DNA of 64,000 nucleotides from Acinetobacter courvalinii (lineage in GTDB: Bacteria; Pseudomonadota; Gammaproteobacteria; Pseudomonadales; Moraxellaceae), in contig NZ_BMDA01000001.1 in assembly GCF_014635545.1 (NCBI RefSeq), positions 822,739 through 886,738 on the forward strand. The letters are read 5' to 3'. The notes below the pieces were generated by a model that did not search any database, was not told where the DNA came from, and worked only from the letters and a program-made list of their open reading frames with translations. A program made the position numbers and the translations under genes. Of the stretch, positions 35,135 to 45,365 are shown one piece after another (the first letter of the stretch is position 1; each line of letters begins with the position of its first letter).

Positions 35135-38100
35135 GTGCAGAGTCATTTAAATGTAGATCAATTGGTTATGGCACGTGACCGTCACCGTTTAAATCGACTG
35201 CGCAAGGATAAGAAAACACAACCAGCAGATATCGAAAAACTGTTTGAACAGTCTAACCACAAGGTTAAGCAACGCCTTGCACGCCTTCCAAAGATCAAAC
35301 TCAATCAGGATTTACCTGTTACCCAGTATGCAGATCGTTTGATTGAAGCGATTCAAAAGCATCAGGTCATTATTGTGGCGGGTGAAACCGGTTCCGGTAA
35401 AACCACACAGCTCCCGCAGATTGCTATGCTAGCAGGGCGTGGACTGACGGGCATGATTGGTCACACCCAGCCACGTCGTCTGGCTGCACGTAGTGTTTCG
35501 CAGCGTATCGCCGAAGAGGTTGGTGAAAAACTCGGCGAATCAATCGGTTTTAAAATCCGTTTTAACGAGCAGGGCTCACAAGACTCAATTGTTCGTTTGA
35601 TGACCGATGGTATCTTGTTAGCTGAACTGACCAATGACCGGTTCCTGTCAAAATACGACACCATTATTATTGATGAGGCGCACGAACGCTCTCTCAATAT
35701 TGATTTTATTATGGGCTATCTCAAGCAGCTTTTACCAAAGCGCCCTGATTTAAAAGTCATTGTTACTTCGGCAACGCTCGATGTGAATCGCTTTAGCCAG
35801 TATTTCTATGATGCACCGATTTTTGAAGTAGAAGGGCGTAGTTTCCCTGTTGAAGTGCGTTATCGTCCGATTTCAGAACTGAGCATCGTTGGCAGTGACG
35901 ATGATGAATTCGATGACTTTGAAGAAAACCTCCCGCGTGCCGTGGTACAGGCTGTCGAAGAATGTTTTGCCGATGCAGAGAGCAAGGGCCATCCTGAGCA
36001 TGCCGACATTCTGGTTTTTGCCAGTACCGAACAGGAAATTCGTGAATTACAGGAGACCTTACAGAAGTATGGCCCTCGTCATACCGAAGTGTTGCCTTTA
36101 TACGCACGTTTAGCCTTGGCAGAACAGCAAAAGATTTTCAGTCCAAGTGGTAAAGGTCGCCGTATCATTATTGCGACCAACGTGGCTGAAACAGCACTGA
36201 CGGTTCCGAATATTCGCTATGTGATTGATAGCGGTTTTGCTCGTATTTCACGTTATAACTATCGTTCTCGGGTGCAACGTCTTCCAATTGAGGCGATTTC
36301 ACAGGCTGCTGCCAACCAGCGTAAAGGTCGTTGTGGCCGTATTGCGGCGGGTGTGTGTATTCGCTTATATAGTGAAGAAGACTTTTTAAGCCGTCCAGAA
36401 TTTACCGAGCCGGAAATTAAACGAACCAACTTGGCCTCTGTTATTTTGCAAATGCAAAGCTTGGGTCTAGGTAGTCTGGAAGATTTTGATTTTATCGAGC
36501 CACCCGATTTTCGTCTGGTCAATGATGGTCGTAAACTGCTGATCGAATTGGGTGCATTGAGTGAACGCAAGAATGACTTAACCAAAGTCGGTCAGATGAT
36601 GGCTCGTATGCCGATTGACCCGCGTTTAGCTCGTATGATTATCGGTGGGGCACATTTTGGTGTGCTCAAAGAAACCCTGATTATTGTCAGTGCTTTGGCA
36701 ATTCAAGATCCGCGTGAACGTCCTGCCGATAAACAAATGCAGGCCGATCAGAAGCATGCGTTATTCAAAGAAGCGGATTCAGACTTTTTATTCTATTTAA
36801 AGCTTTGGAATACGATACAAACCAGTCCGGATACCCAGACGGAAAATAAGCGCCGTCAATTTGCACGTCAGCATTTCCTAAGCTGGTTGCGTTTGCGTGA
36901 ATGGAAGCAGACCCATCAGCAACTGGTCGAGCTGGCAGAAGGATTAAAACTGAGTTTTAATGAAAAGGGTGCTAATTATGAAAATTTACACCGCGCTTTA
37001 TTGACTGGTTTACTTTCATTCATTGCCAATAAAACCGATGAACGTAATACCTTTATGGCAGTACGTCAGCAGAAAGCCAAAGTGTTCCCAGCCAGTACCT
37101 TGCATAAAACCAATACCGCTTGGGTGATGGCCTTTGAAATGGTGGAAACCTCTCAGGTGTATTTACGGACTTTGGCCAAAATTGATCCTGAATGGATTTT
37201 GCTGGCGGCTCGTGATTTATTGAAGTACCACTATTTCGAACCGCACTGGTCCAAGAAAGCGGGTATTGTGAATGCCTATGCGCAGATTTCTCTGTTTGGT
37301 TTAATCATTGAACCCAAGCGTTTGATCAACTTTGAAAAGGTGGATCAGCCGGCGGCCCATGAAATCTTTTTGCGCGATGCTCTGACCACAGGGAATCTGG
37401 GGATTACACCACCGTTCTTGAAGCATAACTTGTTAAAGCTTGAAGAGGTGGAGCGCGTTGAAGATAAGCTACGTCGCCGTGACTTGGTGGTCGATGAAGA
37501 AACCATTTATCAGTTTTATGCAGCGAAAGTGCCTGAGGAAATTGCCAGCCGTCGAAGTTTCGAAGATTGGCGTGCAACCATTGAACCTGATCAGCCCCGT
37601 TATTTGTTTGTCGAAGATGATGCACTATGGATGAACGATCGTCCGACCACGCAACAATTTCCTGACTATTTGCATAATGGTCAATTGCGCTTGGCGGCCA
37701 GCTATCGATTTGACCCAAGTCATGATGAAGATGGAGCTACGGTCAAGATTCCGGTGCAGGCGTTACCGCAAGTGGATGAAAAGCAATGGTCATGGGGAAT
37801 CCCAGGCTGGCGTCAAGACTTGATCGAAGCATTACTGAAAGCATTACCGAAAGATAAGCGCCGTAATCTGGTGCCGATTCCTGATACTGCGAGAAAGCTG
37901 ATGCAAGGCGTTGATGCAACGCATTTACGTGAACATCTGTTTAGTTATCTGGCATTTGCTTTGCGTGGTGAGCAAATCACGGAAAAAGATTTTTCTTTTG
38001 AACGGATTGACCAGTATCTGGTGCCTTTTATTAAGGTGCTGGATGAAAAAGGCAAGTTGATTGCGCAAGGGCGTGATCTGGATGAGCTAAAAGCACGTTG

Positions 38101-38989
38101 TCGTGTTGAAACCCATCGTCCAGTGAAACAGCAAAAAGGTGAGTTTAAAACCTTCCCTGAAAATTTCATCTTTGAAGCTTCGCAGAAGGTCACGGGCGTT
38201 GTGGTCAAGCAATATCAAGCGTTGGTACCAACCAAGCTGTTTGCCGAGCTTGATGCTAAGGATGAGTCTGGTGTGGTGATTCAAACCTTTAATGATCAGG
38301 ATGAAGCAATCAAGCAGCATCGTGAAGGGGTGATTCGGCTGGTGCATATGCAGTTAGGGGATTTAATCCGTCAGCTCAAAAAGCAGATTTCCAAGCCGCT
38401 GGCTCTGGCTTATTCACCTTTAGGTGAAAGGGCAAAACTGGAGCAGATGCTGGTTTATGCAACTTTACAGGTGTCGATCCAGCAATTGCCTAAAAATGCC
38501 GATGAATTTCAGCAGTTATTGACTGATACCAAAAAGCAGTTTTTAGCAAATGGTCAACAGACATTAGCTGATTTAACTGAAATATTTACCCAATGGCAGC
38601 AAATTCGCCGTGAGTTGCTGGTACTCGACCAAAGTATCTTTGGTCGCAGCGTGGATGATATGGAAGATCAGCTTGATTTAATGTCATTGGCAGACTTTGT
38701 TTATAGCCAATCGCCCGAGATTTGGCAGGAATACCCGCGTTATTTGAAAGCACTGCTATTGCGTTTAGACCGTTTGCCAAATAATCTACAACGTGATCTT
38801 GCTGCAATTGATGATGTCGATCCATGGATGGACAAAGTATTTAAATTTAAAAAAGATCCTAAAATCAAAGAATTGTATTTGATGTTGGAAGAACTCAGAA
38901 TTTCCTTGTTTTCTCAACCGATGAAAACAAAGCTGCCTATTTCACCAACTAGATTACAAAAACTATGGGATCGATTAGCAATCGGTTAA
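35135..38989 (+). CDS. hrpA: ATP-dependent RNA helicase HrpA
   Basis: 1284 residues, full length for the family. DEAH-box helicase core: Walker A GETGSGKTTQLP, DEAHERS, SAT in VTSATLD, then the helicase C domain with ATNVAETALTVPN and QRKGRCGR. HA2 and OB-like domains follow, then the long C-terminal region (DUF3418) specific to HrpA. HrpA acts on mRNA and stalled ribosomes. Start is GTG 35135 with AGGA about ten nt upstream; ATG 35168 is an alternative. No terminator before the next gene, 45 nt on. Confidence 0.96.
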   Translation: MQSHLNVDQLVMARDRHRLNRLRKDKKTQPADIEKLFEQSNHKVKQRLARLPKIKLNQDLPVTQYADRLIEAIQKHQVIIVAGETGSGKTTQLPQIAMLAGRGLTGMIGHTQPRRLAARSVSQRIAEEVGEKLGESIGFKIRFNEQGSQDSIVRLMTDGILLAELTNDRFLSKYDTIIIDEAHERSLNIDFIMGYLKQLLPKRPDLKVIVTSATLDVNRFSQYFYDAPIFEVEGRSFPVEVRYRPISELSIVGSDDDEFDDFEENLPRAVVQAVEECFADAESKGHPEHADILVFASTEQEIRELQETLQKYGPRHTEVLPLYARLALAEQQKIFSPSGKGRRIIIATNVAETALTVPNIRYVIDSGFARISRYNYRSRVQRLPIEAISQAAANQRKGRCGRIAAGVCIRLYSEEDFLSRPEFTEPEIKRTNLASVILQMQSLGLGSLEDFDFIEPPDFRLVNDGRKLLIELGALSERKNDLTKVGQMMARMPIDPRLARMIIGGAHFGVLKETLIIVSALAIQDPRERPADKQMQADQKHALFKEADSDFLFYLKLWNTIQTSPDTQTENKRRQFARQHFLSWLRLREWKQTHQQLVELAEGLKLSFNEKGANYENLHRALLTGLLSFIANKTDERNTFMAVRQQKAKVFPASTLHKTNTAWVMAFEMVETSQVYLRTLAKIDPEWILLAARDLLKYHYFEPHWSKKAGIVNAYAQISLFGLIIEPKRLINFEKVDQPAAHEIFLRDALTTGNLGITPPFLKHNLLKLEEVERVEDKLRRRDLVVDEETIYQFYAAKVPEEIASRRSFEDWRATIEPDQPRYLFVEDDALWMNDRPTTQQFPDYLHNGQLRLAASYRFDPSHDEDGATVKIPVQALPQVDEKQWSWGIPGWRQDLIEALLKALPKDKRRNLVPIPDTARKLMQGVDATHLREHLFSYLAFALRGEQITEKDFSFERIDQYLVPFIKVLDEKGKLIAQGRDLDELKARCRVETHRPVKQQKGEFKTFPENFIFEASQKVTGVVVKQYQALVPTKLFAELDAKDESGVVIQTFNDQDEAIKQHREGVIRLVHMQLGDLIRQLKKQISKPLALAYSPLGERAKLEQMLVYATLQVSIQQLPKNADEFQQLLTDTKKQFLANGQQTLADLTEIFTQWQQIRRELLVLDQSIFGRSVDDMEDQLDLMSLADFVYSQSPEIWQEYPRYLKALLLRLDRLPNNLQRDLAAIDDVDPWMDKVFKFKKDPKIKELYLMLEELRISLFSQPMKTKLPISPTRLQKLWDRLAIG

Positions 38990-39034
38990 ACTGAGAAATA
39001 TGAAAGTTAGAAGCATTCTTTACAGGAGTTTTAC

Positions 39035-40141
39035 ATGGGCATCCGTATAACAGGTACAGGTTTATTTCACCCAACCGAATCGATTTCCAATGAAGAGTTG
39101 GTTGAAAGTTTAAATGCTTATGTAGAACAATATAACCAAGACAACGCCGCTCAGATCGAAGCAGGCGAAATCGAGGCTTTACGTGGTTCAAGCCCTGAAT
39201 TTATTGAAAAAGCATCAGGAATTAAACGTCGTTATGTGGTCGAGAAATCAGGTATTCTAGATCCAACCCGCTTGCGTCCACGTTTGCAGGAACGTAGCAA
39301 CGATGAGCTTTCACTTCAAGCGGAGTGGGGCGTAATTGCGGCTAAACAGGCGATGGAAAATGCAGGTGTAACCGCTGACGACATCGATGTAGTGATTTTG
39401 GCATGTTCAAACATGCAACGTGCTTATCCTGCGGTTGCGATCGAGATCCAGACAGCTCTTGGGATTAAAGGCTATGCCTATGATATGAATGTGGCATGTT
39501 CTGCTGCAACATTCGGTTTGAAGCAAGCTTATGATGCGGTGAAATGTGGCGCTCGCCGTGTATTATTGCTCAATGTTGAAATCACGTCGGGCCATCTGGA
39601 TTATCGTACCCGTGATGCCCACTTTATTTTTGGTGATGTGGCGACAGCGTCGATTATTGAAAATACTGAAACCAAATCAGGTTTCGAAATTTTAGATATT
39701 CATTTGTTTACCCAGTTCTCAAATAATATCCGTAATAACTTTGGTTTCTTGAATCGCAGTGAAGATGCAGTAGTCGATGACAAACTGTTCCGTCAAGACG
39801 GTCGTAAAGTATTTAAAGAAGTTTGTCCGCTTGTTGCGAAGATCATTACTGCACAGCTGGAAAAACTTGAATTAACGCCTGAACAAATCAAGCGTTTCTG
39901 GTTGCATCAAGCCAATGCCAACATGAATGAACTGATTTTAAAATTGGTTGTTGGTAAAGACGCTGATCTTGAGCGTGCACCGATCATTCTGGATGAGTTT
40001 GCCAATACTTCCTCAGCAGGGGTTATCATTGCGATGCATCGTACTGGTGAACAGGTCGATAATGGCGAATTTGCTGTAATTTCTTCTTTCGGTGCGGGCT
40101 ATTCAGTCGGTTCGATTGTGGTACAAAAGCATATTGCTTAA
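39035..40141 (+). CDS. Beta-ketoacyl-ACP synthase III (FabH-like)
   Basis: 368 residues of the thiolase fold with the KAS III triad: Cys155 in [10 protein letters not shown], His291 in LHQANANMN and Asn324 in FANTSSAG. It is about 45 residues longer than E. coli FabH, with an insert near 30-75, like the Pseudomonas paralogue reported to channel medium-chain acyl-CoA into fatty acid synthesis. It may therefore prime with longer acyl groups than acetyl-CoA. No fab cluster is nearby. ATG after CAGGAG. Confidence 0.92.
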   Translation: MGIRITGTGLFHPTESISNEELVESLNAYVEQYNQDNAAQIEAGEIEALRGSSPEFIEKASGIKRRYVVEKSGILDPTRLRPRLQERSNDELSLQAEWGVIAAKQAMENAGVTADDIDVVILACSNMQRAYPAVAIEIQTALGIKGYAYDMNVACSAATFGLKQAYDAVKCGARRVLLLNVEITSGHLDYRTRDAHFIFGDVATASIIENTETKSGFEILDIHLFTQFSNNIRNNFGFLNRSEDAVVDDKLFRQDGRKVFKEVCPLVAKIITAQLEKLELTPEQIKRFWLHQANANMNELILKLVVGKDADLERAPIILDEFANTSSAGVIIAMHRTGEQVDNGEFAVISSFGAGYSVGSIVVQKHIA

Positions 40142-40159
40142 GTTTTTGACTAGAATATA

Positions 40160-40189
40160 AAAAAACACCACGATTGTGGTGTTTTTTTA
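40160..40189. terminator. Bidirectional terminator between the KAS III gene and lipA
   Basis: AAAAAACACCAC / GTGGTGTTTTTT with a four-nt loop. It serves both convergent genes. Confidence 0.93.
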
Positions 40190-40203
40190 TGCCTTATGAA
40201 ACT

Positions 40204-41217
40204 TTAAGCTTCAATCGCTTGAACTGCAATTTTCTTGGCAGGATCTGCTTTACGACGTACAGCAGGCACTGGTTCACCATGATATTGGCGATCCGCAAAG
40301 TAGCTTGAACGAACCATTGGCGCAGACCAGATATTTCTGAAACCGAGTTTACGGCCATGTTCAGCATAACGCTCGAATTCTTCTGGCGTAACAAAGCGGT
40401 CAATTGGCGCATGTTGTTTAGACGGTTGCAGATATTGACCAATGGTCACGTAATCCACATCGTGTGCACGCAGATCATCCAGTAATGAAATCACTTCTTC
40501 TTCAGTTTCACCAATACCCACCATCAAACCACATTTGGTTGGTACATCAGGGCAGTATTCTTTAAACATTTTTAACAGGTTTAAAGAGTGCTGATAGTCA
40601 GAACCTGGACGCATCGCTTTATAAAGGCGAGGTACAGTTTCAATATTGTGGTTGAATACATCTGGCGGACATTCGGTCATGATGCGTAAGGCGATATCCA
40701 TACGACCACGGAAGTCAGGTACCAGAATTTCCAATAAGGTTTTTGGACTTAATGCACGTGCTTCCTTGATACAGTCAACAAAGTGTTGAGCACCACCATC
40801 AAGCAGGTCATCACGGTCAACCGAGGTAATAACGGCATATTTCAAGCCAAGATTAGAAATGGTTTCAGCCATGTGACGCGGTTCATCCGGGTCCAGTGCA
40901 TTTGGACGACCGTGTGCAACATCACAGAAAGGACAGCGACGGGTACAGATATCGCCCATGATCATAAAGGTTGCTGTACCACCACCGAAGCATTCAGGCA
41001 GGTTAGGGCAGGCAGCTTCTTCACATACGGTATGCAGTTTTTGTGAACGCAAGGTTGTTTTGATACGCTGAACTTCTTCTGGAGCGGTCATCTTGACTCG
41101 AATCCAGTCAGGTTTGCGAGGTACTTCAACCGTAGGGATAACTTTTACAGGAATTCTTGCGACTTTTTCCGCGCCACGAAGTTTTATACCCTGTTCAGGT
41201 TTACGGTGTTCAGACAT
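40204..41217 (-). CDS. lipA: Lipoyl synthase
   Basis: Radical-SAM enzyme that inserts two sulfurs into the octanoyl chain on lipoate-dependent enzymes. 337 residues. The auxiliary cluster cysteines are in [12 protein letters not shown] and the radical-SAM CxxxCxxC is [15 protein letters not shown] near the C-terminus supplies the Ser ligand typical of the family. AGGAAG three nt before the ATG. lipB is not adjacent. The gene stands alone, divergent from sthA. Confidence 0.97.
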   Translation of the reverse strand: MSEHRKPEQGIKLRGAEKVARIPVKVIPTVEVPRKPDWIRVKMTAPEEVQRIKTTLRSQKLHTVCEEAACPNLPECFGGGTATFMIMGDICTRRCPFCDVAHGRPNALDPDEPRHMAETISNLGLKYAVITSVDRDDLLDGGAQHFVDCIKEARALSPKTLLEILVPDFRGRMDIALRIMTECPPDVFNHNIETVPRLYKAMRPGSDYQHSLNLLKMFKEYCPDVPTKCGLMVGIGETEEEVISLLDDLRAHDVDYVTIGQYLQPSKQHAPIDRFVTPEEFERYAEHGRKLGFRNIWSAPMVRSSYFADRQYHGEPVPAVRRKADPAKKIAVQAIEA

Positions 41218-41407
41218 ATACTTCCTACAGCCTTTGATTTGAGATATGTGAATATTATAGTCAAATTTACCGCATTAAAGCAGGAAAAGTGGTATTCATT
41301 TTGAAAATGTAAATATATAAAAATATATAGTTGTGAAATACATCATCTCGCTGCATATTGGTTATCATATAGAGAGCAAAAACGGTTAAGAGACAAAGGA
41401 GCTTTGA

Positions 41408-42823
41408 ATGCCACGTAAGAAAGAGGTCGTTGGTGGGAATATTGTTAAATATGATGCAGTAATTCTCGGTTCTGGCCCAGCTGGCGAAGGCGCGGCAATG
41501 AAGCTTGCAAAAGCAGGTAAAAAAGTTGCAATCGTTGATGTTCGTGATCAACTCGGCGGTAACTGCGCACATGTAGGCACAATTCCAAGTAAAGCTTTGC
41601 GTCAAACAGTTTCAAGTATCATTCGTTATCAACGTGATCCAATGTTTCAGAAAGTCGGTGAATGGAAACAGTTCACCATGAAACAGGTATTACGTAATGC
41701 GCATAAAGTGATTCAGCAGCAAGTTGACACGCATACACGTTTCTATGATCGCAATAAAATCGAAGTCTTTCATGGACGTGCTTATATACAGGATAAGAAC
41801 ACGGTTCTGATTTTTGGTCAGGATGGTATTAAAGACACCATTATTTGCAAGCAGATTGTGATTGCAACGGGTAGCCGTCCATATCAGCCAAAAGGCCTGG
41901 ATTTTAATCATCCACGTGTATTTGATTCAGACAAGATTCTCGATCTAGATTTCGCCATCCAGAAAATCATCATTTATGGTGCAGGCGTGATCGGTTGTGA
42001 ATATGCGTCAATTTTCATTGGATTAGATCATAAGGTTGATCTGATCAATACCCAGCAAAAGCTTTTAAGCTATCTGGATGATGAAATTGCCGATGCATTA
42101 TCTTACCACTTACGTGAGCAAGGCGTGTTGATCCGTCACAATGAGCAGATTGATCATTTAGAGACGTTTGATGATCACGTGGTTCTGCATTTATTAAGTG
42201 GCAAGAAGATCAAGGCAGATGCGATCTTGTGGTGTAATGGCCGTTCAGGCAATACCGATGGTTTAGGTCTTGAAAATGTAGGCTTGGTGCCAAATGGTCG
42301 TGGTCAGTTGATGGTGAATGATCAATACCAGACCGAAGCAGAAAATATTTATGCAGCGGGTGATGTGATTGGCTGGCCGTCATTGGCATCAGCGGCATAT
42401 GACCAAGGTCGTTGCGCAGGTGCGAACATGGTTGGCGAGAAAAATGTCAAGCCAATCCGTGACGTTCCAACTGGTATTTATACCATTCCAGAGATTTCTT
42501 CGATTGGTAAGACCGAACAGGAGTTAACGGAAGAGAAAGTCCCTTACGAAGTGGGGCAGGCTTCTTTCCGTCATCTGGCGCGTGCGCAGATTACCGGTGA
42601 TACGGTGGGTGAATTAAAGATTCTATTCCACCGTGATACTTTAGAAGTATTAGGTATTCATTGTTTTGGTAACAATGCGGCAGAGATTATCCACATTGGA
42701 CAAGTGGTGATGCATAGTCCGAACAATACCTTGAAGTATTTTGTTGAGACTACTTTCAACTATCCAACCATGGCTGAAGCCTATCGTGTTGCGTCTTTAA
42801 ATGGTATGAATCGTTTGTTCTAA
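41408..42823 (+). CDS. sthA: Soluble pyridine nucleotide transhydrogenase
   Basis: Transfers hydride between NADPH and NAD+ in the cytoplasm to balance the two pools. 471 residues of the flavoprotein disulfide-reductase fold: FAD site [10 protein letters not shown] (21-30), NAD(P) site [12 protein letters not shown], and a C-terminal dimerisation domain. The redox CxxxxC of related enzymes is C53-AHVG-T58 here. Loss of the second Cys is characteristic of SthA and rules out lipoamide or glutathione reductase. Start ATG after AAGGAG. Confidence 0.95.
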   Translation: MPRKKEVVGGNIVKYDAVILGSGPAGEGAAMKLAKAGKKVAIVDVRDQLGGNCAHVGTIPSKALRQTVSSIIRYQRDPMFQKVGEWKQFTMKQVLRNAHKVIQQQVDTHTRFYDRNKIEVFHGRAYIQDKNTVLIFGQDGIKDTIICKQIVIATGSRPYQPKGLDFNHPRVFDSDKILDLDFAIQKIIIYGAGVIGCEYASIFIGLDHKVDLINTQQKLLSYLDDEIADALSYHLREQGVLIRHNEQIDHLETFDDHVVLHLLSGKKIKADAILWCNGRSGNTDGLGLENVGLVPNGRGQLMVNDQYQTEAENIYAAGDVIGWPSLASAAYDQGRCAGANMVGEKNVKPIRDVPTGIYTIPEISSIGKTEQELTEEKVPYEVGQASFRHLARAQITGDTVGELKILFHRDTLEVLGIHCFGNNAAEIIHIGQVVMHSPNNTLKYFVETTFNYPTMAEAYRVASLNGMNRLF

Positions 42824-42846
42824 GCCAGTCAGTCCTTGTATGATGC

Positions 42847-42876
42847 AAATGCCAATCACCTTGATTGGCATTTTGC
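42847..42876 (+). terminator. Intrinsic terminator of sthA
   Basis: AATGCCAATCA / TGATTGGCATT with a three-nt loop, then TTGC. The T run is short. Confidence 0.8.
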
Positions 42877-42902
42877 TATCTTGAGTTGAATAAAAGGGAA
42901 AT

Positions 42903-43376
42903 ATGAAAAATCAAAAAAATAATCTGATCATTGTTGCCATCGTCTTGTTGGTCGCGGCTTATTTTGGTCTGGATCTTAAGCAAAAACAAAATACTGGTGC
43001 TGGTATTCAGACTTCGAATACAGGAAATAAGGTTTCTGTCGATGATCAGCACAAGATCATGCAGGCTTATCAGCAGCAACGCAGTAATGTTCAGGTGCAA
43101 GCTCAGGGCGTAGTGAAAGCGATTTTGCCTGATGATAATGATGGCTCAAGACATCAGAAAATGATTCTTAAGCTGGACAATGGATTAACCGTTCTCATTG
43201 CGCACAATATTGATCTGGCACCAAGAATTGAAGGGCTTAAAAAGGGCGATGTTGTTGAGTTCTATGGTGAATATGAATATAGCCAGAAAGGTGGCGTAAT
43301 TCACTGGACGCATCATGATCCACGCGGAAAACACATGGATGGATGGCTAAAATATCAAGGGAAAATGTATCAATAA
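42903..43376 (+). CDS. DUF3465 membrane-anchored protein
   Basis: 157 residues: an N-terminal membrane helix or uncleaved signal (about 8-24, LIIVAIVLLVAAYFGLDL), then a compact domain with QAQGVVKAILPDDNDGSRHQ, LIAHNIDLAPR and VIHWTHHDPRGKH, the DUF3465 pattern. It looks like a small OB-type fold in the periplasm. The His/Asp-rich motif could bind a metal, but this is a guess. ATG after AAGGGAAAT. Confidence 0.85.
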   Translation: MKNQKNNLIIVAIVLLVAAYFGLDLKQKQNTGAGIQTSNTGNKVSVDDQHKIMQAYQQQRSNVQVQAQGVVKAILPDDNDGSRHQKMILKLDNGLTVLIAHNIDLAPRIEGLKKGDVVEFYGEYEYSQKGGVIHWTHHDPRGKHMDGWLKYQGKMYQ

Positions 43377-43386
43377 TATAAGAGAG

Positions 43387-43818
43387 TTAAGGAGAAAGAG
43401 TTATTTGTTCATCCCAGAAATCTCGATCAAATGGTTTAAATTGAAGAGCATCTTTCTTTGAGATGCCAAATTCATTCATTAAATTGATATAAACTCTCTC
43501 AACATTTTCAAGTGCTGACTCTTCAATTGGACCATATATTTCACCATTTTTCATAATAAGTGCATAAATATAGTCAATTGAGCCGCCAAAACACTCATAT
43601 TCAATAAAAAGCCATTGTCTAACATGATTAATATTCATCGCTCTAAAAAGAGCTTTTATTTCATCTGGTGACGATGGCGTTTTAATTGATGGGGAGAGCT
43701 TTATCCCAATGCCATGGAATGGTTCTTTGATATCTTTCCAAGTAGTCCCGTCAATAGGATAAAAAGGGCTTTTCATTTGCGCGGTTAATGCAAAAAAGCC
43801 TACAAATTGATATGACAT
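43387..43818 (-). CDS. Hypothetical protein, AT-rich gene
   Basis: 143 residues, cytoplasmic, with no domain I recognise. It has FEGIGIKL-like and WLFIEYECFGGSIDYIYAL segments and several aromatic and acidic patches, the style of small immunity or antitoxin-like proteins, though no toxin gene is adjacent. AGGA six nt before ATG 43818 supports translation. It converges on the DUF3465 gene with only 10 nt between stops. Confidence 0.65.
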   Translation of the reverse strand: MSYQFVGFFALTAQMKSPFYPIDGTTWKDIKEPFHGIGIKLSPSIKTPSSPDEIKALFRAMNINHVRQWLFIEYECFGGSIDYIYALIMKNGEIYGPIEESALENVERVYINLMNEFGISKKDALQFKPFDRDFWDEQITLSP

Positions 43819-43869
43819 TTAAATCCTATTCCTGAATATTTAAAGGTTACTTGCAAGATAGGCGCTAAA

Positions 43870-44322
43870 TTAGCGTGTAAGCGCCAATTTTTGACGAATT
43901 TTCCATTTAGGTAGGACTTTAGCTAAATACGCGTCCATGCACCATACAGGGCCAATCAGAAGGAATTGTAAGTCTTTAAAGAAAGAAGGCTTCTTACCTT
44001 CAACTTTATGACCATAAAATTGACCGATCCAGGCAATTACAAATACCCCGATATAGAATCCGACACCGACTGGCAAGATCACAATCAGCCATGCCATCAC
44101 GGCCAATAAAGCTGCCATTGCAATTGCAAGTACCAGGTCTAAACGAGCATAAAAGACTAAAGTTAAAACCAGCAACAACGCGGTGAGTAAGCTGCTAAAG
44201 TGCGCAAGGATACCAATAATCGAAAATAAGATGGCAGGCACACAAACCCAATGAATTTTCTTGTTGATCTGGTTCTGATGGCTATCGCTATATTCATCAA
44301 ACCACTCATCTATCGATTTCAC
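43870..44322 (-). CDS. Mpo1-like (DUF962) membrane protein
   Basis: 150 residues with the DUF962 start DEWFDEYSDSHQNQINKKIHWV, three to four hydrophobic helices, then GQFYGHKVEGKKPSFFKDLQ and LIGPVWCMDA. The conserved His residues fit the Mpo1 fold; the yeast member is an iron-dependent dioxygenase of 2-hydroxy fatty acids. The start is GTG 44322 with AGGAG six nt upstream. The bacterial function is unproven. Confidence 0.88.
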   Translation of the reverse strand: MKSIDEWFDEYSDSHQNQINKKIHWVCVPAILFSIIGILAHFSSLLTALLLVLTLVFYARLDLVLAIAMAALLAVMAWLIVILPVGVGFYIGVFVIAWIGQFYGHKVEGKKPSFFKDLQFLLIGPVWCMDAYLAKVLPKWKIRQKLALTR

Positions 44323-44403
44323 AATGCGCTCCTCGCTATATTCATTTTTATGGCTTCAATATACCGAACAAAAGAACAGGGCGTAAAGCGTTAAAAAAGA
44401 TTG

Positions 44404-44440
44404 CCGATAAAAATAAAAAAAAGCCGCATGAAGCGACTTT
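44404..44440 (-). terminator. Intrinsic terminator of rlpA
   Basis: On the minus strand AAAAAAGTCGC / GCGGCTTTTTT pair with one G-U, ending in T8. It lies about 25 nt after the rlpA stop. Confidence 0.82.
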
Positions 44441-44463
44441 TTTTGAATGATGTGGTTTAACGC

Positions 44464-45075
44464 TTAAGAGTTAGGACCATCAACACGTTCAATGCTGACA
44501 TTACCCGTACCAGCGCTAGACATACCGAGTTGCTTTGCAGCACCATAAGATAAGTCTAATACACGGTTACCATGGAATGGGCCACGATCGTTGACCTTCA
44601 CAACCACACTCTTGCCATTGTCTTTGTTAGTTACACGGATGTAACAGTTCAAAGGCAGGCTACGGTGTGCAGCAGTCATGGCATTCATGTCGAATGTTTC
44701 ACCGCTTGCTGTTTTACGGCCATGGAATTGACGACCATACCATGAGGCAACGCCGCTTTGGCTGAATTTACGAACTGTGTTCGAAGCAACAGTATTCAGT
44801 TTTTCAATCACTGAAGGCTCTTCTTCAGGGATATCGATCTTTGCAGCAATCGTTTGGCGACGAACTTTGTCACCTGAACTCTCAGTGATTGAAAGACTAT
44901 TAACGTTAGAGAAACGAGAATTAAAATTTTGAGAATCTTTGCTTAGAACGCGGGCAGCCAAATTAGAACCATCCACATCATTTGATAATGATGAAGACTG
45001 TACCATTTCAGCATGTAACGGGCTTAAACTTAAGCCTGCCGTCAGCGCTAGAATATATTTTAGCGAAAACTGCAT
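44464..45075 (-). CDS. rlpA: Septal ring lytic transglycosylase RlpA-like protein
   Basis: 203 residues with a signal peptide ending LSPLHA. The double-psi beta-barrel (about 110-198) has ASWYGRQFHGRKTASGE, MTAAHRSLP and VNDRGPFHGNRVLDLS; the His and Asp match the catalytic pair of Pseudomonas RlpA, which cuts denuded glycan strands at the septum. There is no lipobox and no C-terminal SPOR domain, so it is a short variant. It lies in line with rodA and mltB but 290 nt after mltB, probably with its own promoter. Confidence 0.9.
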   Translation of the reverse strand: MQFSLKYILALTAGLSLSPLHAEMVQSSSLSNDVDGSNLAARVLSKDSQNFNSRFSNVNSLSITESSGDKVRRQTIAAKIDIPEEEPSVIEKLNTVASNTVRKFSQSGVASWYGRQFHGRKTASGETFDMNAMTAAHRSLPLNCYIRVTNKDNGKSVVVKVNDRGPFHGNRVLDLSYGAAKQLGMSSAGTGNVSIERVDGPNS

Positions 45076-45365
45076 TGTATAAACTCCTAGAGAACATGCT
45101 TTTCTATTTCAGTAAAAACGGCCTGAAATATAGTGCACATGTCTAATTATTCACTTTTGCAATTACTTTTAACTTGCGGCGATAATATTCATCGCTTACG
45201 AAGTGTGTCTAGTCTTTAACGATAAATAGTTACAAAAAGGGCAAAAACTTACAGTTTCTGGTTAAATAGTAATCAATATTGTAACAAAAAATGAATTTTG
45301 CTGATTCTGTGTTCGTTTTTTATTAAAAAATTATTGACTTTTTATAATCTTGTAAAAAAGCTAGC

